In this document: piece after piece, positions 11,248 through 23,950 of the stretch
How positions within the stretch are numbered: position 1 is the stretch's first letter
How the letters are laid out: the number at the start of each line of letters is the position of its first letter
NCBI RefSeq assembly: GCF_902167145.1
Contig: NC_050099.1
Location: 59,848,942-59,912,941, forward strand
Direction: 5' to 3'
DNA: 64,000 bases
Source of the DNA: Zea mays
Taxonomy: Eukaryota; Streptophyta; Magnoliopsida; Poales; Poaceae
Notes under the pieces: model-generated
Seen by the model: the letters and a program-made list of their open reading frames with translations, nothing else
Databases searched by the model: none
What the model was told of the DNA's origin: nothing
Made by a program: the position numbers and the translations under genes

Positions 11248-14200
11248 TGTAATACCCAAAAATGTATACGATGAGGATATAGTAAATCTCCTTATGTTGT
11301 GTGCCATATATTCACCATAACAAGAGCATACCTATAATTAAGGGTGATTAGTTAAAATAAAAGATACTAAAATGGAATATGCATCATGCTGAGGTTTTCC
11401 TTTGTGTGCATTTTGTGACAATATAGAAATAATGTAAAAAGAATTATGTTGGTACCCAAATTGGAATTTGAATTCTAAAGGAAATTCTATAATTTGAGAA
11501 GAGAAGGAAAATACTATAACATATAGAGAAAATAAAAATACAAATAAAGAAACTAATTTAGGCCAGTATTTGAATTTGCATATTTAAAATAAATGGGAAA
11601 ACTCATAACAAATTTTGGAATTCAAATTATGAAATCAAGTGGAAAGGAAAAAGGAAAGGAAAACTCTATATTCACTATAAAGAAAATATACATAAGTGTG
11701 CCATCTCATACAAGCATCATTGATTTGAATATTTAACCTAAGTTACAAATTCACAACAAAGATTTGAATTCAGTGGATTATTTAAATTCAATTTGAATCC
11801 TTGTAAAATTGAGAAAAAGAAAGGGGCAAAATAAAATAAAAAGAAAAGGAAGAGTCGACCTCAGCCTGTGTCTGGGCCAGATTTCGGAAGTCGTGGCCCA
11901 TCTCCACAACCTTCTGCGCGCCTGCCTTCACCCCGCGTGGGCCAAAAATTCCCTGCGCGGCCCATCTTCTCCTTCGCTGTCGCACCTGCTCTCGCCGACA
12001 GTGCGGGCCTGCACGCCAGTCACTGCTCTCGCGCGCGAGTCTGCGGCTGCCTCTACCCGCGGGTCCCGTGTGTCAGCTGCTGCGCACCATGTAGATCTTC
12101 CTCCTCCCCTGTAACCACCCTCCACCGAGATTGCCACTAGCAAGTCCGCAGCTGGCGCCCCAACCGACCTCCCTGGAGGCCATACAGAGTGGCACCGAAC
12201 CCTAGACTCCTCTTCCTTCCACTGCCATAAGAAGAAAACGCCGCCGGTGTGCACCCCGCCTTTCGGTTGGGTCTCTGCGGGTGGAGAGAGAGAGAGCATG
12301 TCGCCGCCACGAGCAGAATCGAGCAGAGCCTTAGCGTTAGTCGCGGGGAGGATACGGTGGTGGTCGCCGGAGACTCAGGAACCTGTTCATGGTGTTTGCA
12401 AACCTGGAGGCGGACAGCGAGCGGCGGAATTTCTCACCAGTGTGCAGTTGCCGCCGTGGACCGCGCACTCCAGCACACTCATCTCCAGTAAGAGTCACTA
12501 TATTTGACTCGCTCTGTTCCTTAGATTTCGTAGCACCCATCAGCGTTGGGGTGGAGCACCGGGATGGAGCACAGATCGCGCGCCGACGAACCTCCACCGC
12601 GGGGAGTAGGGCGGCGTCGCTCTGCTCAACCAAAACGAGGAAGGCGACACTCTGCCGTAGATTGCCAGATGAGCGACTGAGATTAGAGATAAGAAAAACA
12701 ATTCGCCCCAATTGTTTGTGTCCGTCGGATCCATAACGGACGGGTTAGATTATATCTGGGCGTGTAACGCTTCGTGCCGTTGATCGTCAATCCGATGGCT
12801 ATGATTGTGTACCGGTTCACAGTTATGAAGAACTAATCTGATCCATAGGTAGTCGATCCAACGGCCAGAATCCTACGATACCCCTTCGCGGGACAAATTC
12901 GCATAAGAGCCCTTATGTTTTTATAGAATAAAACCCGCAGTCCCTTGTGGCTGTTGACTGAGTATGGGTAACCTTCTGAGATAGCCCCTGATTTATTTAG
13001 TAATTGACGCACAAACCAGGAAAATAGAGAAAACAGGGAAATGATTATAGAAATTGGTTTTTAATACAAAAATAATTCCATAAACTTGGATAAATCATAT
13101 TAAATTCATTTTCGCTCCAAATTGATTCATTCCAGAGACATTAATTTTGTTTGAATATTTTCTATCAACTAGTAACACTGTTTAGCCAGTAAGCTTGAAT
13201 TAAAATCGTTCATTTGAATTAATTTGTTCTAAGTACCTAATAACTTCGGAAATTCATAATTTCTACATTTAAATCCGATTTGACTCGTTCCAGTTGCGTT
13301 AGCTTCATATAAATATCTACTATACAATAGCAACATTTATTATATGAAATCTTGTACTTTTATAATTGGGTTAATCTATGTCTATTGGATTAACTTCTTT
13401 ATTATTAATATAGTATTCTAACTTTATGGTTATAATTTAACTAGATAATCTTTAATCAAATAATGGCTTATATTAAAGTTGAGATAATTACTTATAGAAT
13501 AATCTCTCATATGATCTATACTAACAAATTTATAATATAAGTTTAATATTTAAATCACGTAGAGCTTTTATAGATCATAACTCCTTAACCATGACTCCGA
13601 TCTTAGTAGTTCTCGATCCCACGATCTTGTAGCTTTGCGTAGATCATTATTATTCAGTTTTTACTTATGTTTGGTGTGATGTTAATTTCGTCTATACCAT
13701 GTTTGTTTGTATTGCTACGACTAGCAGTGAGGTCACAAGGATCCAAAGAATCACCCTGGTAACTGGAATCTCAAGTGCGATACAAATTGTGCCCTTGACC
13801 ACTTCTGTTACCCAATAATGTTCTTTATTATCACTATTCAATGCATAGGTTTAATTTTGATGGGACCCAATAGGTCACCCTAGTCTGTTTATCCTATTTA
13901 CCTTGTTTACCCTGAATCACTTGGGTAGTTTTTGCTATTACTTTATATGGTTTTGGGATAATATTTCATTATATCCATGTTCCAATTATTTTGTTATTCT
14001 ATTTATGTTCATGCCAAGATCATTAATGTTAATTGGAACATGGAGATTAACTTGAGAAACACGTGCCACCACAAGGGTGGAATGGGACGCCCTTGGCTGA
14101 CTAATTAGGAAAGCTAGTGGAAGACTACCTTACCCGAAAGGGGCAAGGGCAATAGGGGAGTTGCATGCAAGGAGGTTCTCGGACGAGAGATTCTTGCAAG

Positions 14201-14980
14201 TGCTCTTCCCATTAACTGTAGAGGGTTTTCGGAAGCTAGTGGAACTTTGTAAAGGCCTCGTAGTGGATCCCTAGCCATTCACCTCGGTAGTGTCTAAGGG
14301 TCTAGCTAACCCTGGCGACATGGGATACATGACTTGTGGGTACAGGGTACAACCTCTGCAGAGTGTAAAACTGGTATACTAGCCGAGCTCACGATCAGGA
14401 GCAGCTCAAGACTCTCGCATGATTAATTTATGGAACTTAAACTCAATTTTGTCATATGCATTGCATGGGATTTATTATTAATTTTGTTCTATTATTATTT
14501 ATTATGGTTTGGTATTTACTTACACTTAGTAACTGCTAATAAAATTTTGACAAACTTATAAAAGCAATGCTCAGCTGCAACCTTTATGTTATTGATCAGC
14601 CTTACACATCACATGAACTCCCACCTTTGGTGAGTTCATGCCTCATTATTCCCCATAACTTGTTGAGCGATGAACATGTGTGAGCTCACCCTTGCTGTCT
14701 CACACCCCCCCACAGGAGAAGAACAGGTGGTTCAAATGGAGCCACATCGAGGAGTTCGATTCGATCTAGGTGGCGTCTCCCAGTTGACTTTCTGGCGCCA
14801 AGGATGGATTTTAGTTCGATCCATATTTGTATTTTATTTTGTATGACTACCGCTATGTAATAAGTACTCTGGTTATATTGTGACATTTATCTCTATACAC
14901 TATGTTATTATATATGTTGTCTTCTTAGGCGCATGTATGAGATGCACCCGGCTTTGTCCCTTAAAGCCCGAGGTGTGACA
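11248..14980 (+). repeat. 3' LTR of the LARD-like element
   Basis: 3.73 kb, TGTAATACCC to GGTGTGACA, homologous to 4140-9136 but without the foldback insertion, which shows that insertion came later. It is directly followed by family A spacer sequence (TAAGCTCTACG). Confidence 0.85.
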
Positions 14981-15279
14981 TAAGCTCTACGTCCTCTTAG
15001 TAACGACTTTAGAGCTTCTTCACCTTTTACTTAAGTGGTATCTTAGCTCTGCATTCCCTTAGGAACGACTTTGGAGCTTCTTCACCCTTTTTGTTACACT
15101 CGATGGTGCAACCCCAGATTTATTATATCAGGCCGAAGGTTGAACCTTCTTATATTGTTTTTGGAAGAGAAATATATAAAAGCATAAAAGTAAACAGTAC
15201 ATTAAGCATAAAAATTTTCTAATTGAGCTTCTGTGTATCTTCAGTAAATGTGCCTTGACTCGGGCACAGTGTTGTTGAC
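14981..15279. other. family A spacer between antisense gene and gag
   Basis: Contains two loose copies of a roughly 70 bp unit (TAAGCTCTACG/TTAGCTCTGCATTCCCTTAGGAA, GAGCTTCTTCACC) that closely resembles the spacer repeats of the other Tat element at 21880-22060. In a complete Tat element this spacer would border integrase; here it is followed by the gag 3' end, so pol is missing. Confidence 0.6.
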
Positions 15280-16824
15280 TGTGCGAGCTTCGGATTCTTC
15301 ACGTGTATCACGGTATTGCTGTGCTTGGCGCCCTTCTGGCTGCTGATTATGGGTCAAGGTTGGTGCCATGGGTGGTGGTGGAGGTAGCAGGGCCCATGCA
15401 GCTTGAGAATGACTTGCCGAAGCAACTGATGTTATAGGCTACTAGTTGCCCACATACTTCGAAATGTACGAAGAATAACACGAAGCAGTATGCAAGACTT
15501 GCTTCGGCTGATTCTGTCGTGCTTTGGCTTCAGCTATTTCTTTTTGCTTCTGGATCATGACTTGACACATCCTTGTTGTATGTCCTTTATCTTCCCTGCA
15601 AAATAAACAGAACAACCTTCTGGGTTGAGAGCTAAACTTTTCTCCGAAGCTTCTTCCTCCTCTACCTCTTGGAGTTGGTGGCCTGTAAGAACTTTGTTGC
15701 GTTCCTGAAGACTAGGAGCTTTGCTGATGTCCTTGAGCGTGGTTTCCTCTGTCTTCACTTGAGCTGGGATTGTGGATTGTTCTGACATGTCTAGGGTGGA
15801 ACCTACCTCCGAAGCCCCTAGTCATTTCTGAGTATTTGTAGGCCTCTTCCCTTCTTTGCCGGAAGTCATTGTCGGCCCTGATTTATTCGTCCATCTTTTG
15901 GAGGAGCTTTTCAAAGGTTTGCGATGGCTTCCTGGCAAAATACTATGTTGTTGGTCAAGGTCGGAGCCCCTTGATCATAGCTTCAATGACAATCTCATTT
16001 GGCACCATTGTCGCCTGAGCCCTGAGATGCAAAAACCTTCGGACATATGCCTGCAGGTATTCCTCATGGTCTTGCGTGCATTGGAACAGATCTTGGGCAG
16101 TTACTTGCTTTGTCTGGAAACCCAGAAAGTTGGTTACCAGCATATCCTTCAGCTTCTGCCATGACGTGATCGTTCCCGGGCAAAGGGAAGAATACCACGT
16201 TTGAGCCACGCTCCTGACTGCCATGATGAAGGATTTCGCCATGACAGCCCTGTTGCCACCATATGAAGATATGGTTGATTTGTAACTCATAAGAAACTGC
16301 TTCGGATTAGAATGCCATCGTACATCGGAAGCTGCGGTGGCTTGTAGGATGGTGGCCATGGGGTATCCTGCAATTCTGCTGCTAGAGGAGAAGCGTCATC
16401 AAAAGCAAAGTTACCATGATGAAAGTCATCACACCATTCATCATCATTGATTGGACTTTCTTGACGAAGCTCTCTCTATTGAGGCCTTCGTCCTTTGTCA
16501 TCTTATGTGATATGACGCATTTCTTCGGCAGCTGAGTTGATCTTTCTCTGAAGGGCAGCTAGCCGAAGCATCTTCTCCCTATTTCTCTGCACTTGTTGGT
16601 GTATGGCTTCCAAGTCTCTGATTTCTTGGTCTAGTTCTTCCTACTGCGGTGTTGGGCGGGTAGCTTTCCTTTTCTGGCTTTGGGCTTCTCTCAGAGAGAG
16701 AGTCTCTCGGTTGGTGTCCAGTGGCTGAAGGGCAGCCCCTGGCGCTATTGTCATCTTCGGCGGCAAGACGAAGGTGAATGCTTGTCAAAGGTGGTCGTTT
16801 GAGTTCACCGGAGGTGGGCTCCAA
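15280..16824 (-). pseudogene. gag of family A Tat element, degenerate
   Basis: Minus-strand gag remnant beginning just inside the 5' LTR. The capsid-like core lies at 15955-16359 (motifs WHSNPKQFLMSY, AVRSVAQTWYSSL, WQKLKDMLVTNF, AYVRRFLHLRAQ, EIVIEAMIKGLRP), the Retrotrans_gag type region of Gypsy elements. A zinc-knuckle-like segment CLFCREDKGHTTRMCQ lies near 15570-15610. Frames shift between the N-terminal part (16579-16824), the core and the knuckle, and stops intervene, so no full-length Gag is encoded. No protease or reverse transcriptase follows before the spacer. Confidence 0.75.
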
Positions 16825-17276
16825 TGTTAGTCACTTGTTCTCAAATATTGTGAATCAAGAACAAGGCAACATGATTATTAAGGGTCAAAGACCTTCGTCC
16901 TCCAAAGTATTATCTCCTCTTGGATATAATAATCTTCAAACGAAGGTCATGAAGGACATGCCTTCATGATTCATGAGAATAAAAATACATAAAGACAGAG
17001 AATGTAATCTATTGGCTCATACACATATGTATTTCATAATATTCACATGAACATTAACAAAATTTATATTAAACTGATACCTTCGGCTTGTTTGAGAGCA
17101 ATTACAATTCAGCGTGAACAGTACGGTGGCACTGTTCACCTATTTATAGGCACAGGACATAGCCTGGGTAAAAGTACATTTATGTCCTTAACATTTATTC
17201 ACAACTATAACATAAATCATTAGGGACTAGCTAGTCTTTTCCTTTTTAGCTCAGCACCATGCTTAGTCTTCGTCAC
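16825..17276 (-). repeat. family A 5' LTR, part 1 (interrupted)
   Basis: Starts TGTTAGTCACTTGTTCTC next to gag and is homologous to the LTR at 61163-61830. Its minus strand has a TATA box (CCTATAAATA, 17141-17150), in keeping with minus-strand transcription. It is cut at 17276 by the element at 17277-26835, which duplicated GTCAC (17272-17276 and 26836-26840). The primer site side reads TTGGAGCCCACCTCCGGTGA on the minus strand; I could not name the tRNA. Confidence 0.8.
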
Positions 17277-17902
17277 TGTTGGGGGCTTGTTCTCAAATGC
17301 TATGAATTAAGAACAAGGCAACATAAAATGTTAAATATTAATGCCCTTCGTCCGCTGAAGCATTTCTCCCCAAGGATTTAATGAACTTCGGACGAAGACC
17401 ATGAATAGAATATCACGAAGGTCGCACCTTCGTGATTAGACTTACAAAATAATACAAAGTAATATTAAACATGAAACATTAAAGATAAATATATCAGAAA
17501 TAGATAGCATCATTCACATATTTTATTATATGAATCTGAAATGTCGGAACATAATGTTTAGGTACGTCTATACCTTTGCCTTGACAGATAATAATTCCCG
17601 AGCAATGCGTTTGCGATTACCGGAATGCGTGAACAGTAAAGGAATACTGTTCACTATTTATAGACACAGGACACAGCCTGTAAGGAATTACAATCATGCC
17701 CCTTATAAAAGTTTACAACAATGACTCAGACCCTTATGGGCTAAAAGGTCATTCTATCTTTAAGTCGGCTCGATCCTTCATCATCGGACATGCTATAACA
17801 CCGAAGCTTCATGAGTGGTAGCTTCGGTCATCATGTATAAACAGCTTTAGCTGAAGCTATTTCTTTCTGCAGGACCTTCGGCGACGAAGCATGGTCCCAA
17901 CA
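17277..17902 (-). repeat. 3' LTR of the pol-bearing Tat element
   Basis: 626 bp, TG...CA, homologous to 26209-26835. A minus-strand TATA box (TCTATAAATA, 17655-17664) is conserved in both LTRs. On the sense strand it is preceded by a purine-rich tract ending GAAGGGCTAC. Confidence 0.9.
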
Positions 17903-18161
17903 GTAGCCCTTCGCGGTGCTAGATCGTTTTTCGTAACGAGCTTGATCTGTGAAAAAAAAGTCTCTTAGGCTTCGGGAAGCCAAAGGTCCGAAAAACACCT
18001 TCCCTGAGCTCGTTGCCGAGAAACGATACAGTTTCCGAGCGCGGAGCGGTCCCACCATGCAGGTTCACCTTCTTGGTTTTTGCGGCCCACCGTGCAGTGG
18101 ATGCAAGCGACTGTTTCCCCGGTGAAAAAATCCTGACGATTCACCTTCTTACCTACAGCAC

Positions 18162-18169
18162 TATATAAA
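18162..18169 (+). promoter_or_regulatory. TATA box for the antisense gene
   Basis: TATATAAA about 200 bases upstream of the ATG at 18363, between the LTR and the gene and on the gene's strand. The copy at 61163 has a TATA box in the equivalent place, so the antisense gene appears to have its own promoter instead of using the LTR. Confidence 0.6.
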
Positions 18170-18362
18170 CAGATAGGTAGGTGTGAAGTTACCACAGCAT
18201 TCATTGCTATTGCACTGTTTTGCTGCCAAAAATTTAACCATAGCCGAAGCTTGATTTTTGCATTCAAACGAAGCTCCAGATTGGATTGTGCTTCGTTACG
18301 AGAAGAGCTTCGGAAAAAGATTATTGACTTCCAAAGAACTTTTCAAGAAAATTTAAAATCAA

Positions 18363-21300
18363 ATGGCCAGAATACGCTCCACTGCTAGGGTTGAGCGTGA
18401 TGGAGACGAGACCGAAACTGTTGAAACTATTCCGATTTCTGAAGCAATGAGGCGCTCTGGGCTGGTTCCATCAGAGGACACACCTGCTGTCGAAGCAACA
18501 CAAGCTGATGTTGAAGAAGCTGGTTCCGAAGATGAGTATAGCTGTGGGATGCCAAGCAAACCTAGTCATTTGGACTTTGGAAAGTCCACCATCTCTGAAG
18601 CCGATCTTCCAAAAATGGTGAAGCTGGGCTACTTTAGTGAAGCAAAAAAGGAGCTGGTTCGTTTTGGCGGAGAGGAAACTATTCCGAAGCCGGAAAAGAA
18701 TGAGGTGGTTGTGTTCAAAAGCTTCTTTAAAGCAGGATTAAGATTTCCTTTGAATGGGATGATTGCTGATGTGTTGAAGAAGTTTGGGGTTTACCTTCAT
18801 CAGCTGACCCCTAACGCTATTGTTAGATTATGTGTTTATATTTGGGCCCTTCGTAGCCAGGGAGTGGAACCGTTCGGTGAAGGTTTCTGCCGAGTCCATG
18901 AACTACACTATCAGACTAAAGCCAGAGGAGATGGTCTTCATGAAAATTTTGGATGTTACAACTTTGCTTATCGCAAGACTACGAAGTCTCCAGTGATAAG
19001 CTACCGAAGCAAATGGCCAGCCTGATGGAAATCTGAGTGGTTTTATGTTAAAGTTGATAAAGATGAAGATAAATTGGTCCAGAGTCCACTAGAGCTAACC
19101 TTCGGAGAAACGAGGCCCCGATGCAACATGATAAGGGGGAGCCCGAGCCAAATTGCTTTGGCTGAATTTCGGGTGATTTCAGATCATATTGGCACTAGAG
19201 ACTTGGTGCAGGAATTTCTGGCTTTTAAAGTGTTCCCAACAATGAGGGATTGGGAGATGCCGAAGCTGGAGGGAGAAAAGAAAAAAAAGGAGAACTTGTT
19301 CGATTGCCGTATTACTACAAGTTTAAGAAACACTTTAAAAACCCTGCCAGGAGTGGTTGGACATAATCGAGATTATGTGCAACGATATCCTCAGAAATTA
19401 TTCTAAGAAAGAAGATCAGTTGATGACTGCAGCCTTCGGCACTCGTCCGAAGCGAAGATTAAATCGGGTGCTAGATGCCTTGAATTTTGACTATCCTGAT
19501 TACGAGCAACTAGGCGGAGACGCCGAAGGCCCGAAGAGAAAAAGAATTGCCAGCGCTATTGACAAAGAAAGCACCAAATTGGCTAAAAAGGAAAAAGAAA
19601 TTTCTAAAAAACTGAGCCCTGAGCCGAAGGTAGCTGCGCCAAGGAAAAGAAAAGCTGTATCTCCAAAACCTACATCTCCAAAACCAAGGACATCGGTCCG
19701 AGAGGAGGAAGCTTCTGCAACACCTTCTGCTGCCGAAGTGGAAGAGATTCTGAAGGTAATGAGTGAACCTTTGCCTGTCAAGCTAAGTCCGCTGGCGCCA
19801 GAACTGACGAAGTTTTTTCAGAAGGACAAAGAAGCTTCGGCAGCAGAAAGTCCTACAAAGCCGAAAAAACAAAGAATTATCCAAGTGGCAGATGTCATTC
19901 ACCAGACACCGCCATCGATATCGATGTCAAAAATTGTCATTGCCGAAACCACCGGAGCCGAAGCTACCGGAGCCGAAACGAATGGAGCTGAAACCGCCGG
20001 AGCCGAAGCCATCAGAGCCGAAGCTACCGGAGCCAAAGCCACCGAAGCCGAAGCCGGAACCACCAAAGATCCTAACTTGGAAACCACGCTTGATGATATT
20101 GACAATAGACTTCTGAAAATGGCTGAAGAAGAAGCTGTTGTGGTTGCGGCGAACACGGCAACTGAAAAAGGAAAAGAGCAGATTGAAGACATTTTGGAAG
20201 AAGAAAATTTTAATTTTCAAGATTTACTTGGACAAAAGTTAACAGACGCTAAAAAAGAGGAGCTGAAGAAGTATGCTATATCCTGCGGATACAAACCAGG
20301 GTCTCTGCTATTTGGTGGGGTCAACGAAGGGAAGCTAAGATGCCTTCGGAATCGAACCGAGGCCAGGGTTGTTAGAACCTTCTCCAAAAGCGTTGGCCTG
20401 CCGAAGATAGAAGCGGACCTTTGCAGGTACCAGCGACAACATATCGCCGGTAGCTTACTCTATGCTAATTTCAAGGTAACAAAATCTCAATTTTTTATTA
20501 TTGTTATTTTTTTGAGTTGTTTTCTGACGAAGGTTATTTTGGCAGAGTATACTATTAAGTAAAGTGCTGAGAATGCAACAAGATCTTGAAAAGGAAAAGA
20601 ACAAAGCTATCATCAAAAATCTAGAAGACAAAGTCGAAAATTACGAAGCTGCTCTGAAGAAAAAGGACTTCGTCATTCAAGACTTTGAAATCATGGTTAA
20701 AGAACACGAAGCTACCTTAGAAAAGAAAGACTTCATTATTCATTCTATGGAAGGTTCACTGGCTGAGGTCCAAGCCGAAAATGACAGATTAAACAATGAA
20801 TTAGTCAAAAAGTTAGAAAAATCTGAGCAAGAAAAGAAAAACCTCGAAGCAAGTCTCAAGACCGAGATCGAGAAGAATTCAAATTTGCAAAAATCATTGA
20901 AGGAGCTTCGGGAGAAATGCTTAAATTTCGGCAACCGATGCGTGCAGCGACTGAAGGATGTGTTTCACTCAATTGGAGCCAGCTCTGATAAATTTACACC
21001 TTCAGCTGAAAACCTGCCCAGCACCTTGGAATACATTGAAGGCGAGGTTGATGCACTTGACGAAGTTATTGCTGGGCATGCTGATTTCTGCGCCCTGCTA
21101 GCTTCTCGAGGCACAGCTTCCGCTTTTTTGAAGGCCGGCTGTACGCATGGGAAGATTGTAAATAGGCCAAACTTCAGCCTGTCACCGGCAGATTTGGTTG
21201 ACATCCCAAGCCTAGCCCGAAGCATAGGAAACAGATTTATGACCCAGATTTGGGTAAATGGCAGGCGAAAAATGACTGGTGACGAAGCTCGAAGCCACCT

Positions 21301-21404
21301 TAAGCCGGTGAGAAACTTATACTTGTTACTTTTACCTTCTCCTTGAAATTTGTACTTTTCTCATTCTGCCTTAATATGTGCAGGATGATGAAGCTGAAGA
21401 ATGA
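18363..21404 (+). pseudogene. antisense gene of Tat element, copy 2 (PF04195-like domain, charged linker, coiled coil), three exons
   Basis: Starts at ATG 18363. The N-terminal domain has motifs FGKSTISE, EVVVFKSFFKAGLRFPL, LKKFGVYLHQLTPNAIVRL and YIWALRSQG, as in PF04195 (putative gypsy-type transposon). A stop at 19021-19023 and two frameshifts near 19285 and 19350 break exon 1. After that the frame is open: a Lys/Pro/Ala-rich linker with a 15 bp repeat tract, the conserved LTDAKKEELKKYA...PGSLLFGG block, then exon end 20475 (TTCAAG|GTAACA). Exon 2 (20546-21307) is a Lys/Glu-rich coiled coil of 254 codons; exon 3 (21384-21404) encodes seven codons with the stop. All three exons keep phase, which supports real introns. 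Function unknown. Confidence 0.8.
19941..20062 (+). repeat. 15 bp in-frame minisatellite in the antisense gene linker
   Basis: About eight units of GCCGAAGCTACCGGA type encode a repeating A-E-A/T-x-G pentapeptide. The units stay in frame, so copy-number change alters linker length without breaking the protein. Confidence 0.8.
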
Positions 21405-22242
21405 CGGGCTGAAGTTTAAAAGTTGTTGTAAAAGACTTTCCTGCAAAAAATTCTAGAGGAATCTTTGTAATATAATTGTAGAAAAAACTTATGTAAATTT
21501 GTGCATACCTTGTAATATATATTTTCTCCTTTATTCGTGTACAATCTGCTTTGCTTGTGAACAAAACTTCACTTTTGAGCCGAAGGCGAAAAACACCTTC
21601 CCTTCTTTTCGTACACAACGAAGCATGAAAATTTCCTCTTTCTCCGAAGTTTTTTCCTCATAGCCGAAGCATCTGTCTTTTTTGTGTGGTATGATGATGA
21701 TGATTCTATATATGTCTAAATGAATGCTTATGAATGCGAATGTTATGATGTAATGTATCATGCAAATGAATATCGAAATATATATTCAAAACCATAATCA
21801 TAGCCTTCATTCCCTTGGGAATGACTCAAATCTTTTTTCCGTTTATTTTTCGGCTTCACCGTTTACTTTTTGGTGTATCAGCGCTGACTTTTCGCTGTAA
21901 GCCTCCCTTAGGAGCTTCTTCGCCTTTTACTTTCGGCGGAATCAGCGTTTATTTTTCGCTGTAAGCCTCCCTTAGGAGCTTCTTCGCCTTTTACTTTCGG
22001 CGGAATCAGCGTTTATTTTTCGCTGTAAGCTCTGCATTCCCTTAGGAACGACTTTTGAGCTTCTCCCTGTTTTCTTTTCTTTTTTCCTTTGCATTTACAT
22101 TTACATCTTTTGGGGGATATCACTCTTATAGAATTGAAATAAGGAAAAGAAAAATTATATGTTGTGGCCCCATTAAAAACCTTTCTCCCCCTTTGGAAAG
22201 GAAAAGGGTGCCACAAAAAAGAATAGAAAAAATTACATCAAG
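21405..22242. other. spacer between convergent antisense gene and integrase, with 64 bp tandem repeats
   Basis: AT-rich 3' flanks of two convergent genes. At about 21880-22060 a 64 bp unit (AGCGTTTATTTTTCGCTGTA, then CCTCCCTTAGGAGCTTCTTC) occurs about two and a half times. No gene is supported. Confidence 0.75.
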
Positions 22243-23950
22243 CTAAACATAATATCGTCGAAGCTCGTCCGCATTCCATGATCTAGGAATGTCATTGCCG
22301 TCCATATCCTTCAATCTGTAGGAACCGGGTCTTGACGAAGATGCTACCAAAAAAGGTCCTTCCCACTTCAGCTGTAATTTGCCTATTGTCTCTGGGTTGG
22401 CTACTCTTCGAAGCACCAAATGTCCTGGTTCAATGTTCTTTAGTCTAACCTTTCTATCACGCCATTTTATTATTTCAGCTTGATATTTGTTGATGTTTTC
22501 CACAGCTTGAAGCCTAACCCCTTCTATAGCATCTTTTTCCATAGAGTAATCAGCTTCAACTTCGCCTTTTGTCAAAGCTACTATTCTTATTGATTCTGCT
22601 TTGGCCTCTTCCGGAGTTATTGCTTCATCACCAAACAATAATTTGAATGGTGTAAAGCATGTTGATCTTGATACTGTTGTGTTGTGGCTCCACACCACTT
22701 TGATTAATTCGTCTGGCCACTTTCCTCTGGGCTGATTGAAGATTAACTTCATTATTCCTGTCATTATGATGCCATTAGCTCTTTCAACAAGTCCATTTGA
22801 CTCCGGATGTCGAACTGATGCAAAATGGATCTTCGTGCCAATTTGATCGCAAAACTCTCTGAAAGCTTCGGAATCAAGCTGCGTCCCATTATCCACAGTA
22901 ATTGCCTTCGGCACTCCGAAGCGACAAACAATATTTTGCCAGAAAAACTTTTGAATAGTGACCGAAGTTATTGTGGCTAAAGGCTTTGCCTCAATCCATT
23001 TAGAAAAATATTCCACTGCCACTACAACATATCTTAAGTTCCCTTGTGCTGGTGGTAACAGACCTAACAAATCAAGGCCCCACCTTTGCAACGGCCAAGT
23101 GGATTGTATTAACTGAGTTAAAGACGAAGGTTGTTTTTGATCTCTTGCACATTTCTGACAACCTTCGCACTTTTGGACCAATTCCGCTGCATCCGAAGCT
23201 GCCTTTGGCCAATAAAATCCTTGGCGAAAAACTTTTCCAAGCAAAGGCCTAGATCCAATGTGAGATCCACACAGGCCTGCGTGTACTTCCTTCATCAGTT
23301 CTATACCTTCGGTTCTGGATAAACACTTGAGTAACGGAGAACAGACCCCACGCTTGTATAGCTCCCCTTCTATTATAACATATGGTCGAGCTCTTGCCTC
23401 TATCCTCTTGTTATAGGTTTCGTCATCTGAAAGAAAGTTACCCTGAAGGAAAGAGATGATCTCAGTTCTCCAGTCTTCACTATAGACGGGGGATATGTTG
23501 AGGACTGCTCTTTCAAGAAGCTCAACCGAAGGTGCTTTTATTGTTTCGAAAAATAATTCCGAAGGTAAGGGCAGCCTCTGTGCTGCTGACTTAGCTAATA
23601 AATCAGCATATTCATTTTCTCCACGAGGAATATTTTTAACGGAAAACCCTTCAAAGGAAGCCTGAATCCTTCGAACCGTGTCTAAATATTTTTCGAGCTT
23701 CGGATCTCTTGCTTTATAACTTTTGTCAATATGACCAGAAATAACCTGGGAATCAGTTTTAAGAACCGCCCTTCTGATTCCCATTGCCTTTAGCTTTCGA
23801 AGACCCAGGAGTAAAGCTTCGTACTCAGCAATGTTATTTGTGCAACTGAAATCAAGTCTTGTTGCATAACAAGTTTTAACTTTGGAAGGTGCGACCAACA
23901 CAGCAGCTGCTCCTGCTCCGAAGGTTCCCCAAGATCCATCGCAAAATACT
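22243..23950 (-). pseudogene. pol part 2: plant Tat-type RNase H and integrase
   Basis: A 552-residue open frame (22243-23901), preceded in frame by the start of the RNase H (FCDGS) behind a TAG stop at 23951-23953. The RNase H has AEYEAL and KTDSQV acidic motifs and an AD motif near residue 100. Integrase shows an HHCC zinc finger (H207, H214, C245, C248) and a DDE triad with D277, D337 and E373 (35 residues between the last two). The C-terminus has LKWEGPFLV and a final SWNADELRRYYV. A second RNase H after the RT-linked one is a known trait of the Tat lineage. The frame itself is clean; only the junction stop separates it from RT. Confidence 0.85.

Larger units (their letters stand above)
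4140..14980 (+). mobile_element. LARD-like non-autonomous Gypsy element with very long LTRs and non-coding interior
   Basis: Two long direct repeats (4140-9136 and 11248-14980) begin TGTAATACCC and end GGTGTGACC/GGTGTGACA. A primer-binding site resembling the initiator Met-tRNA complement (TGGTATGAGAGG, about 9142-9153) follows the first, and a polypurine tract (AAGGGGGTAGGATT) precedes the second. So the element reads on the plus strand with about 2.1 kb between LTRs. The interior holds no gag or pol reading frame. Long LTRs with a non-coding interior fit the class called LARDs in grasses. The LTR style is like Tekay/Del chromoviruses, but with no coding region that placement is inference. 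The TSD is unresolved on the left because of the extra internal copy. Confidence 0.8.

Noticed and set aside
17530..17724. A 64-codon plus-strand frame, present again at 26463-26657
   Set aside because: It lies entirely inside the two LTRs and overlaps their minus-strand TATA region; its repetition only reflects the LTR duplication.
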